DNA from: an uncultured Clostridia bacterium
Lineage (GTDB): Bacteria > Bacillota > Clostridia > Oscillospirales > Ruminococcaceae
Assembly: GCA_947589355.1 (NCBI GenBank)
Contig: CANPZC010000013.1
Location: 1-56,004, forward strand
Reading direction: 5' to 3'
Length of the DNA stretch: 56,004 nucleotides
A model generated the notes under the pieces. The model was not told where the DNA came from. It ran no database searches and saw only the letters and a list, made by a program, of their open reading frames with translations. A program made the translations under genes and the position numbers. Of the stretch, positions 22,995 through 32,379 are shown in pieces; within the stretch, counting starts at the first letter, position 1, and every line of letters begins with the position of its first letter.

Positions 22995-25900
22995 TTACAA
23001 AGCAGTTTCAACCACCTTAAACCTTGCCGCAGTCTGAGGAGAGGTGGCATCGGTCTCATCGCTGTTATATTTGCTTTCAAAAGAATTTTCATCAACTATT
23101 TCTCCGTTCGCGTTGTCAAAACGCCACTCATAGCCCTCGGTCTGAAGTTCAGCAAGTTCATCAAATAGTGTATTTCCGTCACCAAGCCAGTATAGCGTGC
23201 CTGTTTCCCCGTTAGCTTTAGTGTATTCTATGCTTACCTTTATGATATAAAGATCAGTTTCGCTGTCAATTGTCTGACCTGCGGCGACCATATTTGCAGG
23301 GTCATCAGCACTAAGAGAAAATCCGGCAATTCCTATGCAATAATCGCAGCACTGTTCAGCTAAAAGCTTAAGATCTTCATCTGTAAGTGTATCTCCTGCT
23401 TTTACATAAATAGAAGGTCCATAATCATTCCAACCGCCATTAGCATATCCATGTGTATTGACCATAATACCACAGTATACATCTGTATCAGCTTGCACTG
23501 TAGCTTGCTGTAGATAAAACTCTTCATAGTAATTATATTCATTCAAATGTACCCATGTATAGCCATCAGGTATTTCAGGAGGATCAGAAACACCACGACC
23601 GTCCAACACACTTACTTCTTCCAATATACTTCCGTCAACATCATGGAAAGTAACCTTATGTACTGTCCACGCAGGAACTATGTATATTCTCACACATGAA
23701 CAATAAACACCGTTGTACTCATAATCATATACAATATCGCTGAATTTTGTATCAGCTGTTATTTCCGGCAGACTGTCAATATCAAGTGGGTTATCTAAGT
23801 CATGTAAAGACGTTTCTGTATTGTCATAAACCACCTTACCGGCATTATATTTGTGATTTCTAAGCACTGAATCTATCCAAACAGCCATTTCACTTTGTAA
23901 TTCTTCGGCAGTCATATCATAGTCAAGTGTACCGTCTTCAGACATAAACAGTCCGAAATTTGCCGGATCATTATTGCCGCCGTCTGAATAACCATCAACA
24001 AAATCAACAGTTATACTAACTTTCATATGCGTATATACCACCGTAATGGTAACGTCATCTTCAACAATATCATTCGCAGTAATATCCGCTCCGTCAACAG
24101 TCCACTTGCCGTTATACCATGGCTTTTCAGGTATTTCTACATCGGCAAGCGCCTCGCTGAGCGGCGTTCCGTATTCAGCCGTTATCGGGTCGGGCATTGT
24201 CAGTGTTTTATCGTCACATTCAAACTTTATCTCGTAAGTGTTTATCACATATTCAAATTTAACGGTAATGTCGCTTTCAACTTCGTAACCCTCGGGTATC
24301 TCCTCGCCGTCAATAGTCCACTTGCCCGTGTAGCCCGTCTTTTCGGGCATCTGTGGCAGGGTCAGAGGCGAGCCGTATTCAACAGTCTCAGCCTCGGGAG
24401 GAACAGCTTCATCACTTTCATATGTAACAGTGAACTGCATTATCGTGTAAACCGCAGTTATCGTCACATCTTCTGTAACAGTGTATTCGCCCGAAACAAC
24501 CGTGCCGTCCTCTAACGTCCATTCGCCCGTGTAACCTGTCTTTGTCGGTACATCAGGCAGAGTTATTTCAGCGCCGTATTCAGCGGTTATATCATCAGGC
24601 ATGGTAACGCCGCTTGCCTCGGTTTCAAACTTAACTGTGTATTCATTTATAGTATATACCGCCGTCACCGTCACATCATCTGTAACAGTATACTTACCCG
24701 AAACAACCTTGCCGCCGATCTGCCACTCGCCCGTGTAACCTGTCTTATCAGGCACTTCCGGCAGAGTTATAGCCGTGCCGTATTCAGCAGTAATATCATC
24801 AGGCATGGTAACGCCGCTTGTCTCAGAAGTGAACGTTACAGTATATTCGTTTATCGTGTATACCGCAGTAACCGTCACATCATCTGTAACAGTATACTTA
24901 CCCGAAACAGCCTTGCCGCCTATCTGCCACTCGCCTGTGTAACCCGTCTTTGTCGGCACATCAGGCAGAGTTATTTCAGCGCCATATTCAGCAGTTATAT
25001 CATCAGGCATAGTAACGCTGCTTGCCTCGGTTTCAAAAGTTACAGTATACTTATTTGCAGTGTATACCGCCAAAACGGTAACATCGTCCATTACCACATA
25101 TTCAGCCGAAATTTCTTCGCCGTCAATTGTCCATTTTCCCGTGTGACCTGCAACTGTCGGCACTGCGGGCAGCGCGCCTATGCTTTCGCCGACCTCAACT
25201 TCTTTCTGCTCAACTATATTTCCGCTGCGGTCAGCAAACAGAACCGTTGCAACTTCAGGCTCGGGCTCGACAGTTGTAGTTGTAGTTGTGGTGGTCGTTG
25301 TGGTGGTAGTAGTCGTTGTCGTTTCCGATGAAGTCTCCGTCGTTGTCACAGTTTCGGGCGGCGCGGTGGTCACAGACGGCACAGTGGTCTCGCTTTGCGG
25401 CGGTGCAGCTTCCTGCGGAACTGTAGTTTCCTGCGGTACAGTAACAGGCGGCTCGGTAGTGACCGCAGGCAATTGTGTCACAACCGATGATTCGGGCGCA
25501 GTAGTTTCCTCAAAAGCCGTAGTCGTTTCGGGGGTAGTCTCTGAAATATCCGAAGTCTCCGTGCTGCTTTCAGTTTCGCTCGTTTCTGTTGGAACTGTAG
25601 TCTCCGCAGGCGTTTCGGTCGTCGTTTCAGTCGCTTCTTCGCCCCTTAGTATCTTTTCTATCTCGGCATCAAGTTTCAAAAGTCCGCTGTCGTCAGAGGC
25701 AAGGGCAGTCTGCTTCACAAGGTCGGGCATAAGGCTGTAGTCCGTCTTGTAAGGCGCAGGGTCGGTGTCTTTGCACTCAACAAAACCGCCGTCGTTGGTG
25801 CGGTATACAAAATATGCGTTGCCGTCAACATCTGGCGTGTTTTCGCTGCTTTCGTTCTGGTCTATAACAATGGTTACCTTGTAGCCCTCCTGAACGTACA

Positions 25901-26483
25901 CCTCATCGCCCTTTTTGTCACCGTTTTCGTCGTAAAGCCATACAGCCACTTTTCCGTGAACAACTTCCAGATCGGTCATGTAGCTGCCGCTGTCAAGCTC
26001 TTCGGTCTGTACATAAAAACTCGTGCCCCTCACCGCCATAGTAGCTTTCGGGGTGTTTACTTCGTATGTCGAGTTTTCCGAGAGCGGCTCTGTTATCTCG
26101 TTAAGTATCTCGCCTTTTTTCAGCTCTATTACAGTCTTGCTGTCCTTGGCGGTGCTTTCCGCAACAAGCTGCACTTCGCTGTTGTGATCTATAAGAATGT
26201 ACTTATCCCCGTCAAGAGAAATGCGCATAATGCTGTCCGAGCCCGTGGTAACAATATCGCCGTTTTGCAGATTCATTCCGCTGTATGCTTCCAGCGTGCC
26301 CGAATTGCCCCTGTCAACAGTGTTGTACTGTCCCTGCGTTTCAAATACTTTTACAACTCTGTATGATTCCTCTTTATTATTCAGGATCATAACAGTACCT
26401 ACAGCACCCGCGGCAACTACCGCCGCAGATGCCGCAGCAATTATTATTTTCGCTTTCAATGTCAGCGCAGCAAATGTTTTCAT
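22995..26483 (-). CDS. FecR-domain surface protein with Thr-rich stalk and InlB B-type repeats
   Basis: A 1162-residue protein anchored by an N-terminal helix (about 11-33). Residues about 40-200 form a FecR domain ('NGDIVTTGSDSIMRISLDG', 'TPKATMAVRGTSFYVQT'). Residues about 280-405 are a Thr/Glu/Pro stalk with a run of 17 or more Thr. Residues about 410-820 hold six tandem repeats of about 68 residues of the InlB B/Listeria-Bacteroides type ('GYTGEWQIGGK', 'VTVTAVYTI'). The C-terminal 340 residues are poorly classified. There is no LPxTG sorting signal. It probably presents a rigid repeat arm outside the cell. It is the last gene of an operon with an epimerase and a decayed CHASE2 cyclase. 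ATG 26483 follows GGAGG by 8 nt. Confidence 0.88.
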   Translation of the reverse strand: MKTFAALTLKAKIIIAAASAAVVAAGAVGTVMILNNKEESYRVVKVFETQGQYNTVDRGNSGTLEAYSGMNLQNGDIVTTGSDSIMRISLDGDKYILIDHNSEVQLVAESTAKDSKTVIELKKGEILNEITEPLSENSTYEVNTPKATMAVRGTSFYVQTEELDSGSYMTDLEVVHGKVAVWLYDENGDKKGDEVYVQEGYKVTIVIDQNESSENTPDVDGNAYFVYRTNDGGFVECKDTDPAPYKTDYSLMPDLVKQTALASDDSGLLKLDAEIEKILRGEEATETTTETPAETTVPTETSETESSTETSDISETTPETTTAFEETTAPESSVVTQLPAVTTEPPVTVPQETTVPQEAAPPQSETTVPSVTTAPPETVTTTETSSETTTTTTTTTTTTTTTTTVEPEPEVATVLFADRSGNIVEQKEVEVGESIGALPAVPTVAGHTGKWTIDGEEISAEYVVMDDVTVLAVYTANKYTVTFETEASSVTMPDDITAEYGAEITLPDVPTKTGYTGEWQIGGKAVSGKYTVTDDVTVTAVYTINEYTVTFTSETSGVTMPDDITAEYGTAITLPEVPDKTGYTGEWQIGGKVVSGKYTVTDDVTVTAVYTINEYTVKFETEASGVTMPDDITAEYGAEITLPDVPTKTGYTGEWTLEDGTVVSGEYTVTEDVTITAVYTIMQFTVTYESDEAVPPEAETVEYGSPLTLPQMPEKTGYTGKWTIDGEEIPEGYEVESDITVKFEYVINTYEIKFECDDKTLTMPDPITAEYGTPLSEALADVEIPEKPWYNGKWTVDGADITANDIVEDDVTITVVYTHMKVSITVDFVDGYSDGGNNDPANFGLFMSEDGTLDYDMTAEELQSEMAVWIDSVLRNHKYNAGKVVYDNTETSLHDLDNPLDIDSLPEITADTKFSDIVYDYEYNGVYCSCVRIYIVPAWTVHKVTFHDVDGSILEEVSVLDGRGVSDPPEIPDGYTWVHLNEYNYYEEFYLQQATVQADTDVYCGIMVNTHGYANGGWNDYGPSIYVKAGDTLTDEDLKLLAEQCCDYCIGIAGFSLSADDPANMVAAGQTIDSETDLYIIKVSIEYTKANGETGTLYWLGDGNTLFDELAELQTEGYEWRFDNANGEIVDENSFESKYNSDETDATSPQTAARFKVVETAL
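24022..25248 (-). repeat. Tandem array of six InlB-type coding repeats
   Basis: Six units of about 200 bp encode the B-repeat region of the FecR surface protein. The three central units (about 24435-25050) are nearly identical at DNA level, for instance the recurring codons for 'VTMPDDITAEYG', which points to recent duplication or gene conversion. Such arrays change length by recombination. Confidence 0.75.
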
Positions 26484-26507
26484 AAAATGTGCCTCCGTGC
26501 AGTGGTA

Positions 26508-27290
26508 TCAGCCAAGCAGCCCTTTGCTTTCTAAAAATTTAACGGATCTTCGCTGTTTATCTATTCCCGTAACTTCAATTAGTATCGTGCTTTTGTGAAA
26601 ATACTTTTCATAGTATCCTGCAAACTTGTTCCAGTCTATCTTTCCGTCACCAATAGCCAGATGCAGGTCGTTTTCAAGGTCGTTGTCGTTTATGTGCATA
26701 TGTTTTATGTATGGCGCTAAAGCTTTCACCCATTCGTCAATATCCGTGCCCCTGCCGAACGACATCGCGTGTGCATAGTCAAAGCATACGCCGTAATTGT
26801 CGTATTTTTCAAGCCTCTCACTCAGCCCTTTAAGCATATAAGGCGAGCGGTCGAACATATTTTCAATATAAATGTTCATGTCTGGGTTTCCTTTCAGTAT
26901 GCCGCCAAAGTATTCCTCGTTGCAGTCCGTCCAGTTTTTTATATATGCATCAGCCGTCAGCGCAGGCTCGTAATTTGTGTGAAAAACTACAGCTTTTGCG
27001 CCAGCCTTTCGCGCCGTTTCAATGCTCTGCCTTATGCGCTTGTCGGCTATCTCGCGAATCAGGCTGTCTTCACTGAATACCAGAACGTCGAAAAAGTCGC
27101 CGTGGCTGGTGCAGTATTTCGGCAAAGTATACTTTTTGTATTCTTCTATAGTATGTTGCAGCTGCATATCGTCATCTAGCATTTTGGGTGAAAAATAGTC
27201 GTTGTATTCAAACCCCAGACTATATTTTTCCGCCAGAGCCAAATGCTCCTCAATATTTGCAAGCTCGGGAATTATAAGAAATCTGCTCAT
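26508..27290 (-). CDS. Sugar phosphate isomerase/epimerase family protein (xylose-isomerase-like TIM barrel)
   Basis: A 260-residue single-domain TIM-barrel protein. Candidate metal ligands are in 'CTSHGDFFDV', 'VFHTNYEP', 'IYIENMFD', 'CFDYAHAMSFG', 'KHMHINDNDLENDLHLAIGDG' and 'ILIEVTG', the ordered pattern of the AP-endonuclease-2/xylose-isomerase-like superfamily. These enzymes isomerise or epimerise sugars or act as endonucleases; the exact reaction is unknown. The gene overlaps the stop of the cyclase remnant upstream (27287-27290) and is followed 24 nt later by the FecR surface protein, so all three form one operon. Confidence 0.87.
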   Translation of the reverse strand: MSRFLIIPELANIEEHLALAEKYSLGFEYNDYFSPKMLDDDMQLQHTIEEYKKYTLPKYCTSHGDFFDVLVFSEDSLIREIADKRIRQSIETARKAGAKAVVFHTNYEPALTADAYIKNWTDCNEEYFGGILKGNPDMNIYIENMFDRSPYMLKGLSERLEKYDNYGVCFDYAHAMSFGRGTDIDEWVKALAPYIKHMHINDNDLENDLHLAIGDGKIDWNKFAGYYEKYFHKSTILIEVTGIDKQRRSVKFLESKGLLG

Positions 27291-28155
27291 GTGTCCGCTC
27301 CATTTGTCTTTATATTTGTAAGAGAATATACGAATACACCCTTTGATTTGCCTTTCAGCGGTATCTCGCCTATAGGCTCAACTTCAATGCGGTCTTTCAC
27401 CTGCTCATAAACGCTTTCGCTTATAAGCACCTGACCGCGCTTTACGTTCGCTTCAAGCCGTGCCGCAGTGTTTACCGTGTCGCCGATAGCCGTGTAATCC
27501 ATTCTGAAATCGCAGCCGATGTTGCCAACGACCGCATTTCCGCAGTTTACACCCACGCCAAAGCTTACCGAAAACAAAACCGCAATGTGCCTGTTCTCTC
27601 CGCCGAGTTTTATCTGATAGCCGCCTTTTTTGAACATCTCCTCAACTACCTGCGGAGCAACATATTTTTTGAAAGCAGCGGTTATCTTTCGCTTTTCAAT
27701 GGTCTCAATAGCATAGCGCCTTATCAGATTGAAAAGGAACGCAACAGGTATAAATACCGTGCAGTAAGCCAGCGGTATAGTGCTGCCATGCGCATTGAGA
27801 ATAACGCCGCATATACCGTAACCAACCAGCGCAGCTATAGCAATAGGCAGGCTGAACCTTACTTTCAGCTTCTTTGAAAGTATGAAAACAAAGTCGCCGC
27901 AGCCGCGCTTATGAGAGCCGCTGCAAGCCTTGAAACGGGTAGCTGTTCAACGCTTTCAATGCTGAAGTGGTCAATGTAACCCTTGCCGTCCTTATCAGTC
28001 TTGTAAGCGCTTGTGTAGTTTATGTAAGAGCCTGCCACAACGTTTCCGTTCGTCTCGCACGCCGCACGCAAAGTCTCGTCGCTCGCATTGTCTCTGTTTC
28101 CGAAAAACTCTATACCGCCAAGCAGACCGGCAGAAACAGAGTTATAGCTTAACAC
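27287..28155 (-). pseudogene. Decayed CHASE2-domain adenylate/guanylate cyclase
   Basis: The reading frame from 28155 to about 27900 encodes the end of a CHASE2 sensor ('GGIEFFGNRDNASDETLRAA', then 'GYIDHFSIESVE'). It then runs out of frame; the continuation in another frame covers membrane helices ('PIAIAALVGYGICGVIL', 'VAFLFNLIRR') and a class III cyclase domain. The N-terminal two thirds of CHASE2 are missing, a frameshift lies near 27890-27915, and the cyclase core jumps from 'ENRHIAVLF' straight to 'SVSFGVGVNCG', losing about 60-70 residues with a metal-binding Asp. The end 'MDYTAIGDTVNTAARLEAN' is intact. The enzyme should be inactive. Confidence 0.8.
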
Positions 28156-28176
28156 ATTTAATATTTAATATAGTAC

Positions 28177-28204
28177 AGCAGTCCTGAATGGGGCTGCTTT
28201 TTTT
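28177..28204 (+). terminator. Orphan plus-strand intrinsic terminator
   Basis: AGCAGTCC (28177-28184) pairs with GGGCTGCT around a short loop, followed by seven Ts. No plus-strand gene ends near it; the neighbouring cyclase remnant is on the minus strand. It may be left from a deleted gene or belong to an unseen small RNA. The rest of the gap to 28430 is AT-rich and holds no gene I can support. Confidence 0.6.
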
Positions 28205-28430
28205 GCGCCATAAAATACTGATTTTTGTATAATATTTACAAAATTCAGCTGCTATTTTGTGCAAACCTACAAATTATAAAATTTTTCAAATTCCGTGTAA
28301 CATTTTGTGTGTAACCTGTGTACTTATTAGTGAAAACTTAAATTCCGACTAAAATCGGGATAAAAGCTTTTCGCAAATTCTCGGTATTCTGCCGGGAAGA
28401 AATTAAAAAATCAAAAAGGAGCGAATTAAA

Positions 28431-29735
28431 ATGAAAAGAACATTAAACCTTATCCTCGCCGCCGCCATGAGTATGGCATTATTCAGCGGCTGCAACGACA
28501 AAAACGTCAGCAAATACATACCTGACGGCAGCAGCATCACCGAGAGCACAGTAGACAACAGCGTTTCCGACAGCAACAGCGGCGCACCAAACACCGGTAT
28601 ACCCCAAAAAGAGACCGAAGCTCTTGATACGGTCGTTAATGGTTACAAATACGACTTTATCAGCAATATGTTCGACCCATATATTATAACAGATAAGTAT
28701 ATCTATTTTGACCGCGTATTAACTGCGGACGGCGCAGGCGGTCACTTTTCTCAGGACTACAAAGTAGATCTTCAGACCGGAGAGATGATACCGCTTTGTA
28801 ATGTTCCCGACTGCCTTCATTCATTCACTGACAAGGACTGCGAGTCGTTCATACCCTTGGCTGCTATAGGTGATAAATGCTATGCCCGTAAACGCACGGG
28901 AATAAATGAATCCAACAAAATAATTGACGAAAGCGGCAATGTAGTTTTTGAAAACAAGTTTGCTTCAGATTTTGCTCTGAAATACGCTGAGCAGCGAATG
29001 GACGAGTACCGCAGCAGGAGAGATTATGATGAAGATGAAGTAAAATATAACATAGGCTTTTTGGCTGATGAAAAAAACTTGTATATAACAGGGTATAATT
29101 ACATCTACACATATAATATCGAGACCAAGCAGACCACCGAGCCGCTGATAATTGATGAGGAATTCCCGTGCAGTTTGCTGGGAGCTGATATGGACAATAA
29201 AAGGGTGTATTTTTCAAACGAGGTATTTGAAGTATTCATGGCAGATATGGCAAACCAAACGGTCACTAAGGTGTATGACGGTCAGATATTTGATCTTAAA
29301 GGTTACAACGGCAAAATATATTACGCGCGCTTTTTGCCGCGTGACCCCGAAGACCCGGAGGCTCCCTACAAGGCGCAGATATTTGAATCAGACCCCGACT
29401 TTACAAATGAAAAAATGCTTATAGACGGCTGTGCAAATTTCTTTAACATAAAGGACGATAAGATATTTTACTCCGATCCGTTAAACGGTGAAGAAAATCA
29501 GCAAAGAATGCTGTATAGCTATGATATGAACACAGGCGAAAGCAAAGAGCTCTTTGCCATTGAAGGTTTAGCAAGAGTAATTACTGCGCCACATATAGAC
29601 AGAATATTTGTAATGGGTCATCATACCGATAACACCGGTATATCTACTGTTTCCAACACTACTATCATATCATTCAGATCTGACGGCAGCGATATCTGGA
29701 CAAATGAAGGCAAAAGCCAAGAAGCATTGTATTGA
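28431..29735 (+). CDS. Lipoprotein with C-x4-C-x-H-x6-C motif, propeller-like
   Basis: A 434-residue lipoprotein (lipobox LFSGC, Cys 21, followed by a Ser/Asp-rich linker to about residue 60). The mature domain has repeated short strands and the motif 'LCNVPDCLHSFTDKDC' near residue 120, a candidate metal-binding site on the outer surface. It ends with 'FRSDGSDIW'. The same two features occur in the protein at 31116-32306, so the two are diverged paralogues. Similar clostridial lipoproteins exist with no assigned role. It is the first gene of an operon with ABC-2 exporter parts; I infer an accessory or substrate-capture subunit. ATG 28431 follows AAGGAG. Confidence 0.8.
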   Translation: MKRTLNLILAAAMSMALFSGCNDKNVSKYIPDGSSITESTVDNSVSDSNSGAPNTGIPQKETEALDTVVNGYKYDFISNMFDPYIITDKYIYFDRVLTADGAGGHFSQDYKVDLQTGEMIPLCNVPDCLHSFTDKDCESFIPLAAIGDKCYARKRTGINESNKIIDESGNVVFENKFASDFALKYAEQRMDEYRSRRDYDEDEVKYNIGFLADEKNLYITGYNYIYTYNIETKQTTEPLIIDEEFPCSLLGADMDNKRVYFSNEVFEVFMADMANQTVTKVYDGQIFDLKGYNGKIYYARFLPRDPEDPEAPYKAQIFESDPDFTNEKMLIDGCANFFNIKDDKIFYSDPLNGEENQQRMLYSYDMNTGESKELFAIEGLARVITAPHIDRIFVMGHHTDNTGISTVSNTTIISFRSDGSDIWTNEGKSQEALY

Positions 29736-29756
29736 CAGAATATCAAGGAGGACATT

Positions 29757-31073
29757 ATGTACGGAATAGAACTTAAAAGAATACTTAAAAGCAAGGTGTT
29801 TATAATTCTTGCGCTGCTCACGGTCGTATACTTTGCGTTTGTGATTGTGTGGTATTTCCGCGATTTCGGGGAATATATAAAGAGCGAAAAAACCAGCGCC
29901 GACAAGGTAAATGCTTGTATACAGCAGTATGTAGATAAGTCGCAAAGCGGTGATATTGAAGAAGTCTGCAACCTGATACAGGCAGATGCCGAAAGGCTGC
30001 GCCAAGAAAGTTTTCAGAGCGGCGCAGACGTCCCCGACGGCGAGAAGAACGAGGAGTACTTTGAACTGATGAACCAATATTTATACCTCAGCTCCTGTCT
30101 TGATACTATCAACTATCAGTATAAAAGGTATCCGCAGCTTGTGTATACAACTCTTGATAAGGCTTATGCGGTCATTGAAGACCCGCAGACAAGCGAGTAT
30201 AATATAAGGCTCAGCAACAAGGCGATAGAGCATTACAATGTCTATAAAGATTTCTCGCTCGTCGACACCAAGCCTATTTCATCATGGAACTCACACGAGA
30301 AAGTGAAATATGAATACTTCTATCTGATACTGTCGTTCGTGTTTGTAATACTCGCCGCAGATGTGTTCTGCGCAGAGCGCACCCTGAACCTTGAAGGCAT
30401 GGTCTACACCGCAAAATACGGCAGAAAAAGGCTGTTTGTTTCAAAGCTGCTCTCGCTTCTCACCATAGCATTTGCAGCCGTGGCGCTCTTAACAGCGTCA
30501 GATATAATTCTTGCCAACTACTGCATGGGCGATCTTCTCTTTGAACCTATACAAATAATAGAATCATACAAAAGCTGCGTTTTCAACATAAACATTTTGC
30601 AGTTTATAATACTTAGCAATAGTATGCGGCTTTTGTTCCTCGTGTTTGTTATAAGTATCGCGGCAGCCGTTTCGCAGATTTCGGGCAAGGTGTTCTTCGC
30701 ACTGATGTTCTCAGCCATATTGCTTGCAGCATTGACAGCGCTTTTCGTGTACTCCTCTCACTATGAAGTAGACGAAATAATAAACATGGAAACTATGGAA
30801 GTACGCCATACTTTCTATAAAGAAAGGCTTGACCTGTTCACAAAGCTGCGAGCGTTCCTGCCCGTTTGCCTCTCTCAGCCGCACGACTTCTTTGAAAAGT
30901 TTGACTATATCAACGTCGCGAACTTCCCGTTTTTAAGGCTGACTACCTGTGTTACAGTAACCGCCGCCGCAACAATATTACTTCTGCTTTTCGCGTATTT
31001 CAGATTCGGCAGTGTTTTCTCTGTTCGCCGTAAGATAAAAACCCCCAAGGCAACAGCCGCCGCAGCCGCGTAA
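29757..31073 (+). CDS. ABC-2-type transporter permease
   Basis: A 438-residue membrane protein: one helix near residues 14-34, a soluble outer region of about 150 residues, then about five helices including 'YLILSFVFVILAADVFCAE'. The stretch 'AKYGRKRLFVSKLLSLL' between two helices is the usual coupling region of ABC-2 permeases. The protein has the same layout as the permease at 33245-34303, so a heterodimer driven by the single ATPase (32380-33252) is likely. The start ATG 29757 is behind AAGGAGG. Substrate unknown; the flanking lipoproteins are the main clue. Confidence 0.85.
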   Translation: MYGIELKRILKSKVFIILALLTVVYFAFVIVWYFRDFGEYIKSEKTSADKVNACIQQYVDKSQSGDIEEVCNLIQADAERLRQESFQSGADVPDGEKNEEYFELMNQYLYLSSCLDTINYQYKRYPQLVYTTLDKAYAVIEDPQTSEYNIRLSNKAIEHYNVYKDFSLVDTKPISSWNSHEKVKYEYFYLILSFVFVILAADVFCAERTLNLEGMVYTAKYGRKRLFVSKLLSLLTIAFAAVALLTASDIILANYCMGDLLFEPIQIIESYKSCVFNINILQFIILSNSMRLLFLVFVISIAAAVSQISGKVFFALMFSAILLAALTALFVYSSHYEVDEIINMETMEVRHTFYKERLDLFTKLRAFLPVCLSQPHDFFEKFDYINVANFPFLRLTTCVTVTAAATILLLLFAYFRFGSVFSVRRKIKTPKATAAAAA

Positions 31074-31115
31074 AGTGAATAACCAGAAAAAATTAAATTA
31101 TAGGAGGTAAGAAAC

Positions 31116-32306
31116 ATGAAAAAACCGGCAAGAATTTTAAGTATGGCAGTCGCAGCAGCCCTTTCGGCAAGTATGCTCACCGCCTGCCAAAGCAAGGAAA
31201 AGCAGACCTACTTTGAAGAAAACTCCAAAGGCGAGATAGTTGACAGCGCCCTTTTTGAAAAGATAGAGCAAGAGTCTCAGCCGCTTAATACTAAGGTAGA
31301 AAATTATAACTGCCACAGCGGCAGAATTTTATCAGTCTCTCCGAGCTCTTATATGACCTTTGATGACAAGTTTATGTACAATTGCTCTTCTGAGGGCACG
31401 GGCGGTCAAGGGTATCTGAAAATAGACCTGCAAAGCGGTGAGGTAATACCGCTGTGTAATGTTGCAGGCTGTACGCATGACCCGAACGATTTCCCCGACT
31501 GTATAAATAATCGCTGCTATTTTAACGGCGTTACAGCCGTTGGCGATGAGCTGTGGTATCGCGAGGGCAACAAGATCATTGCAGCAAAAGGCGATAAAGA
31601 AGAAGTTATATACGAAAACAAGTATTGCACAGAGTTTGAAGAGACCGAAAGCCCCGACAACAAGTACGCTATAGCTTATTTTACTGTAGATGACAAAAAT
31701 GTATATGTTTTCGGCAATGCATATGTTTTGCAGCTTGACAGAAACACAATGCAGGTTTTAAAAGCTATTGACCTGCCGACCGAAGCTGATCTGTATGCCC
31801 CGTTCGTCTATAAAGGCAGTATATATTTTACAAATTATTTGTTTGAAGCTTTCAGGACTGATATAGAAAGCGGCGAGACCACCAAACTCGGCGACCATAT
31901 CTTATGCGTGTATGTTAAAAACGATACCGTTTATTATGCCGATAACAGCGTTAGCGGAAAATTAGTGCTTTACTCTGCCGACCTTGACTTTAAAGACCCT
32001 GAAAAGCTTGTAGAAACCGCCGTTGGAAGTTTTGTGATAAATGATAATAAAATATTCTATTCAGCCCCTGACGACAGCAAAGTAATGTGCTTTGACATTG
32101 ATTCAGGCGAAAGCATAATGCTGTATGACGGCATAAATACAAGCGCATATCTTGCCACCGCCGACTATATAGACAGAGTATTTATAGTAGGGGAATATGT
32201 AGATCCCGATGATACGACAGATAAATATGATGTAATAGCTTCTGTGCGCAGCGACGGCAGCGACCTTTGGGTAAAGCGCTTTGACGGCGTAACGTGGAAA
32301 AATTAA
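31116..32306 (+). CDS. Lipoprotein paralogue with C-x4-C-x-H-x7-C motif
   Basis: A 396-residue lipoprotein (lipobox MLTAC, Cys about 24). It carries 'LCNVAGCTHDPNDFPDC' and ends with 'VRSDGSDLWVKRF', matching the motif and end of the lipoprotein at 28431-29735, though overall similarity is modest. In between are repeated strand patterns such as 'KNVYVFGNAYVLQLDRN' that suggest a beta-propeller. It lies between two ABC-2 permease genes, 42 nt after the first, with AGGAGG before its ATG. Its duplication within one exporter operon suggests that the two lipoproteins have distinct partners or act as a pair. Confidence 0.8.
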   Translation: MKKPARILSMAVAAALSASMLTACQSKEKQTYFEENSKGEIVDSALFEKIEQESQPLNTKVENYNCHSGRILSVSPSSYMTFDDKFMYNCSSEGTGGQGYLKIDLQSGEVIPLCNVAGCTHDPNDFPDCINNRCYFNGVTAVGDELWYREGNKIIAAKGDKEEVIYENKYCTEFEETESPDNKYAIAYFTVDDKNVYVFGNAYVLQLDRNTMQVLKAIDLPTEADLYAPFVYKGSIYFTNYLFEAFRTDIESGETTKLGDHILCVYVKNDTVYYADNSVSGKLVLYSADLDFKDPEKLVETAVGSFVINDNKIFYSAPDDSKVMCFDIDSGESIMLYDGINTSAYLATADYIDRVFIVGEYVDPDDTTDKYDVIASVRSDGSDLWVKRFDGVTWKN

Positions 32307-32379
32307 ACAGGGTAAATAAACGTACATTTACCCGCACAAAAAAGTAAACCAAAAAATAAAAATAAATGGAGGGTCAAAT

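Noticed and set aside
24022-25320. Long plus-strand reading frames opposite the surface-protein repeats
   Set aside because: They are low-complexity mirror images of the Thr-rich stalk and the InlB repeats, with no ribosome site and no family resemblance.
27287-27637. A free-standing 116-residue cyclase gene starting at 27637
   Set aside because: The same frame continues upstream into membrane helices and the core domain has an internal deletion, so this is the end of a decayed larger gene.
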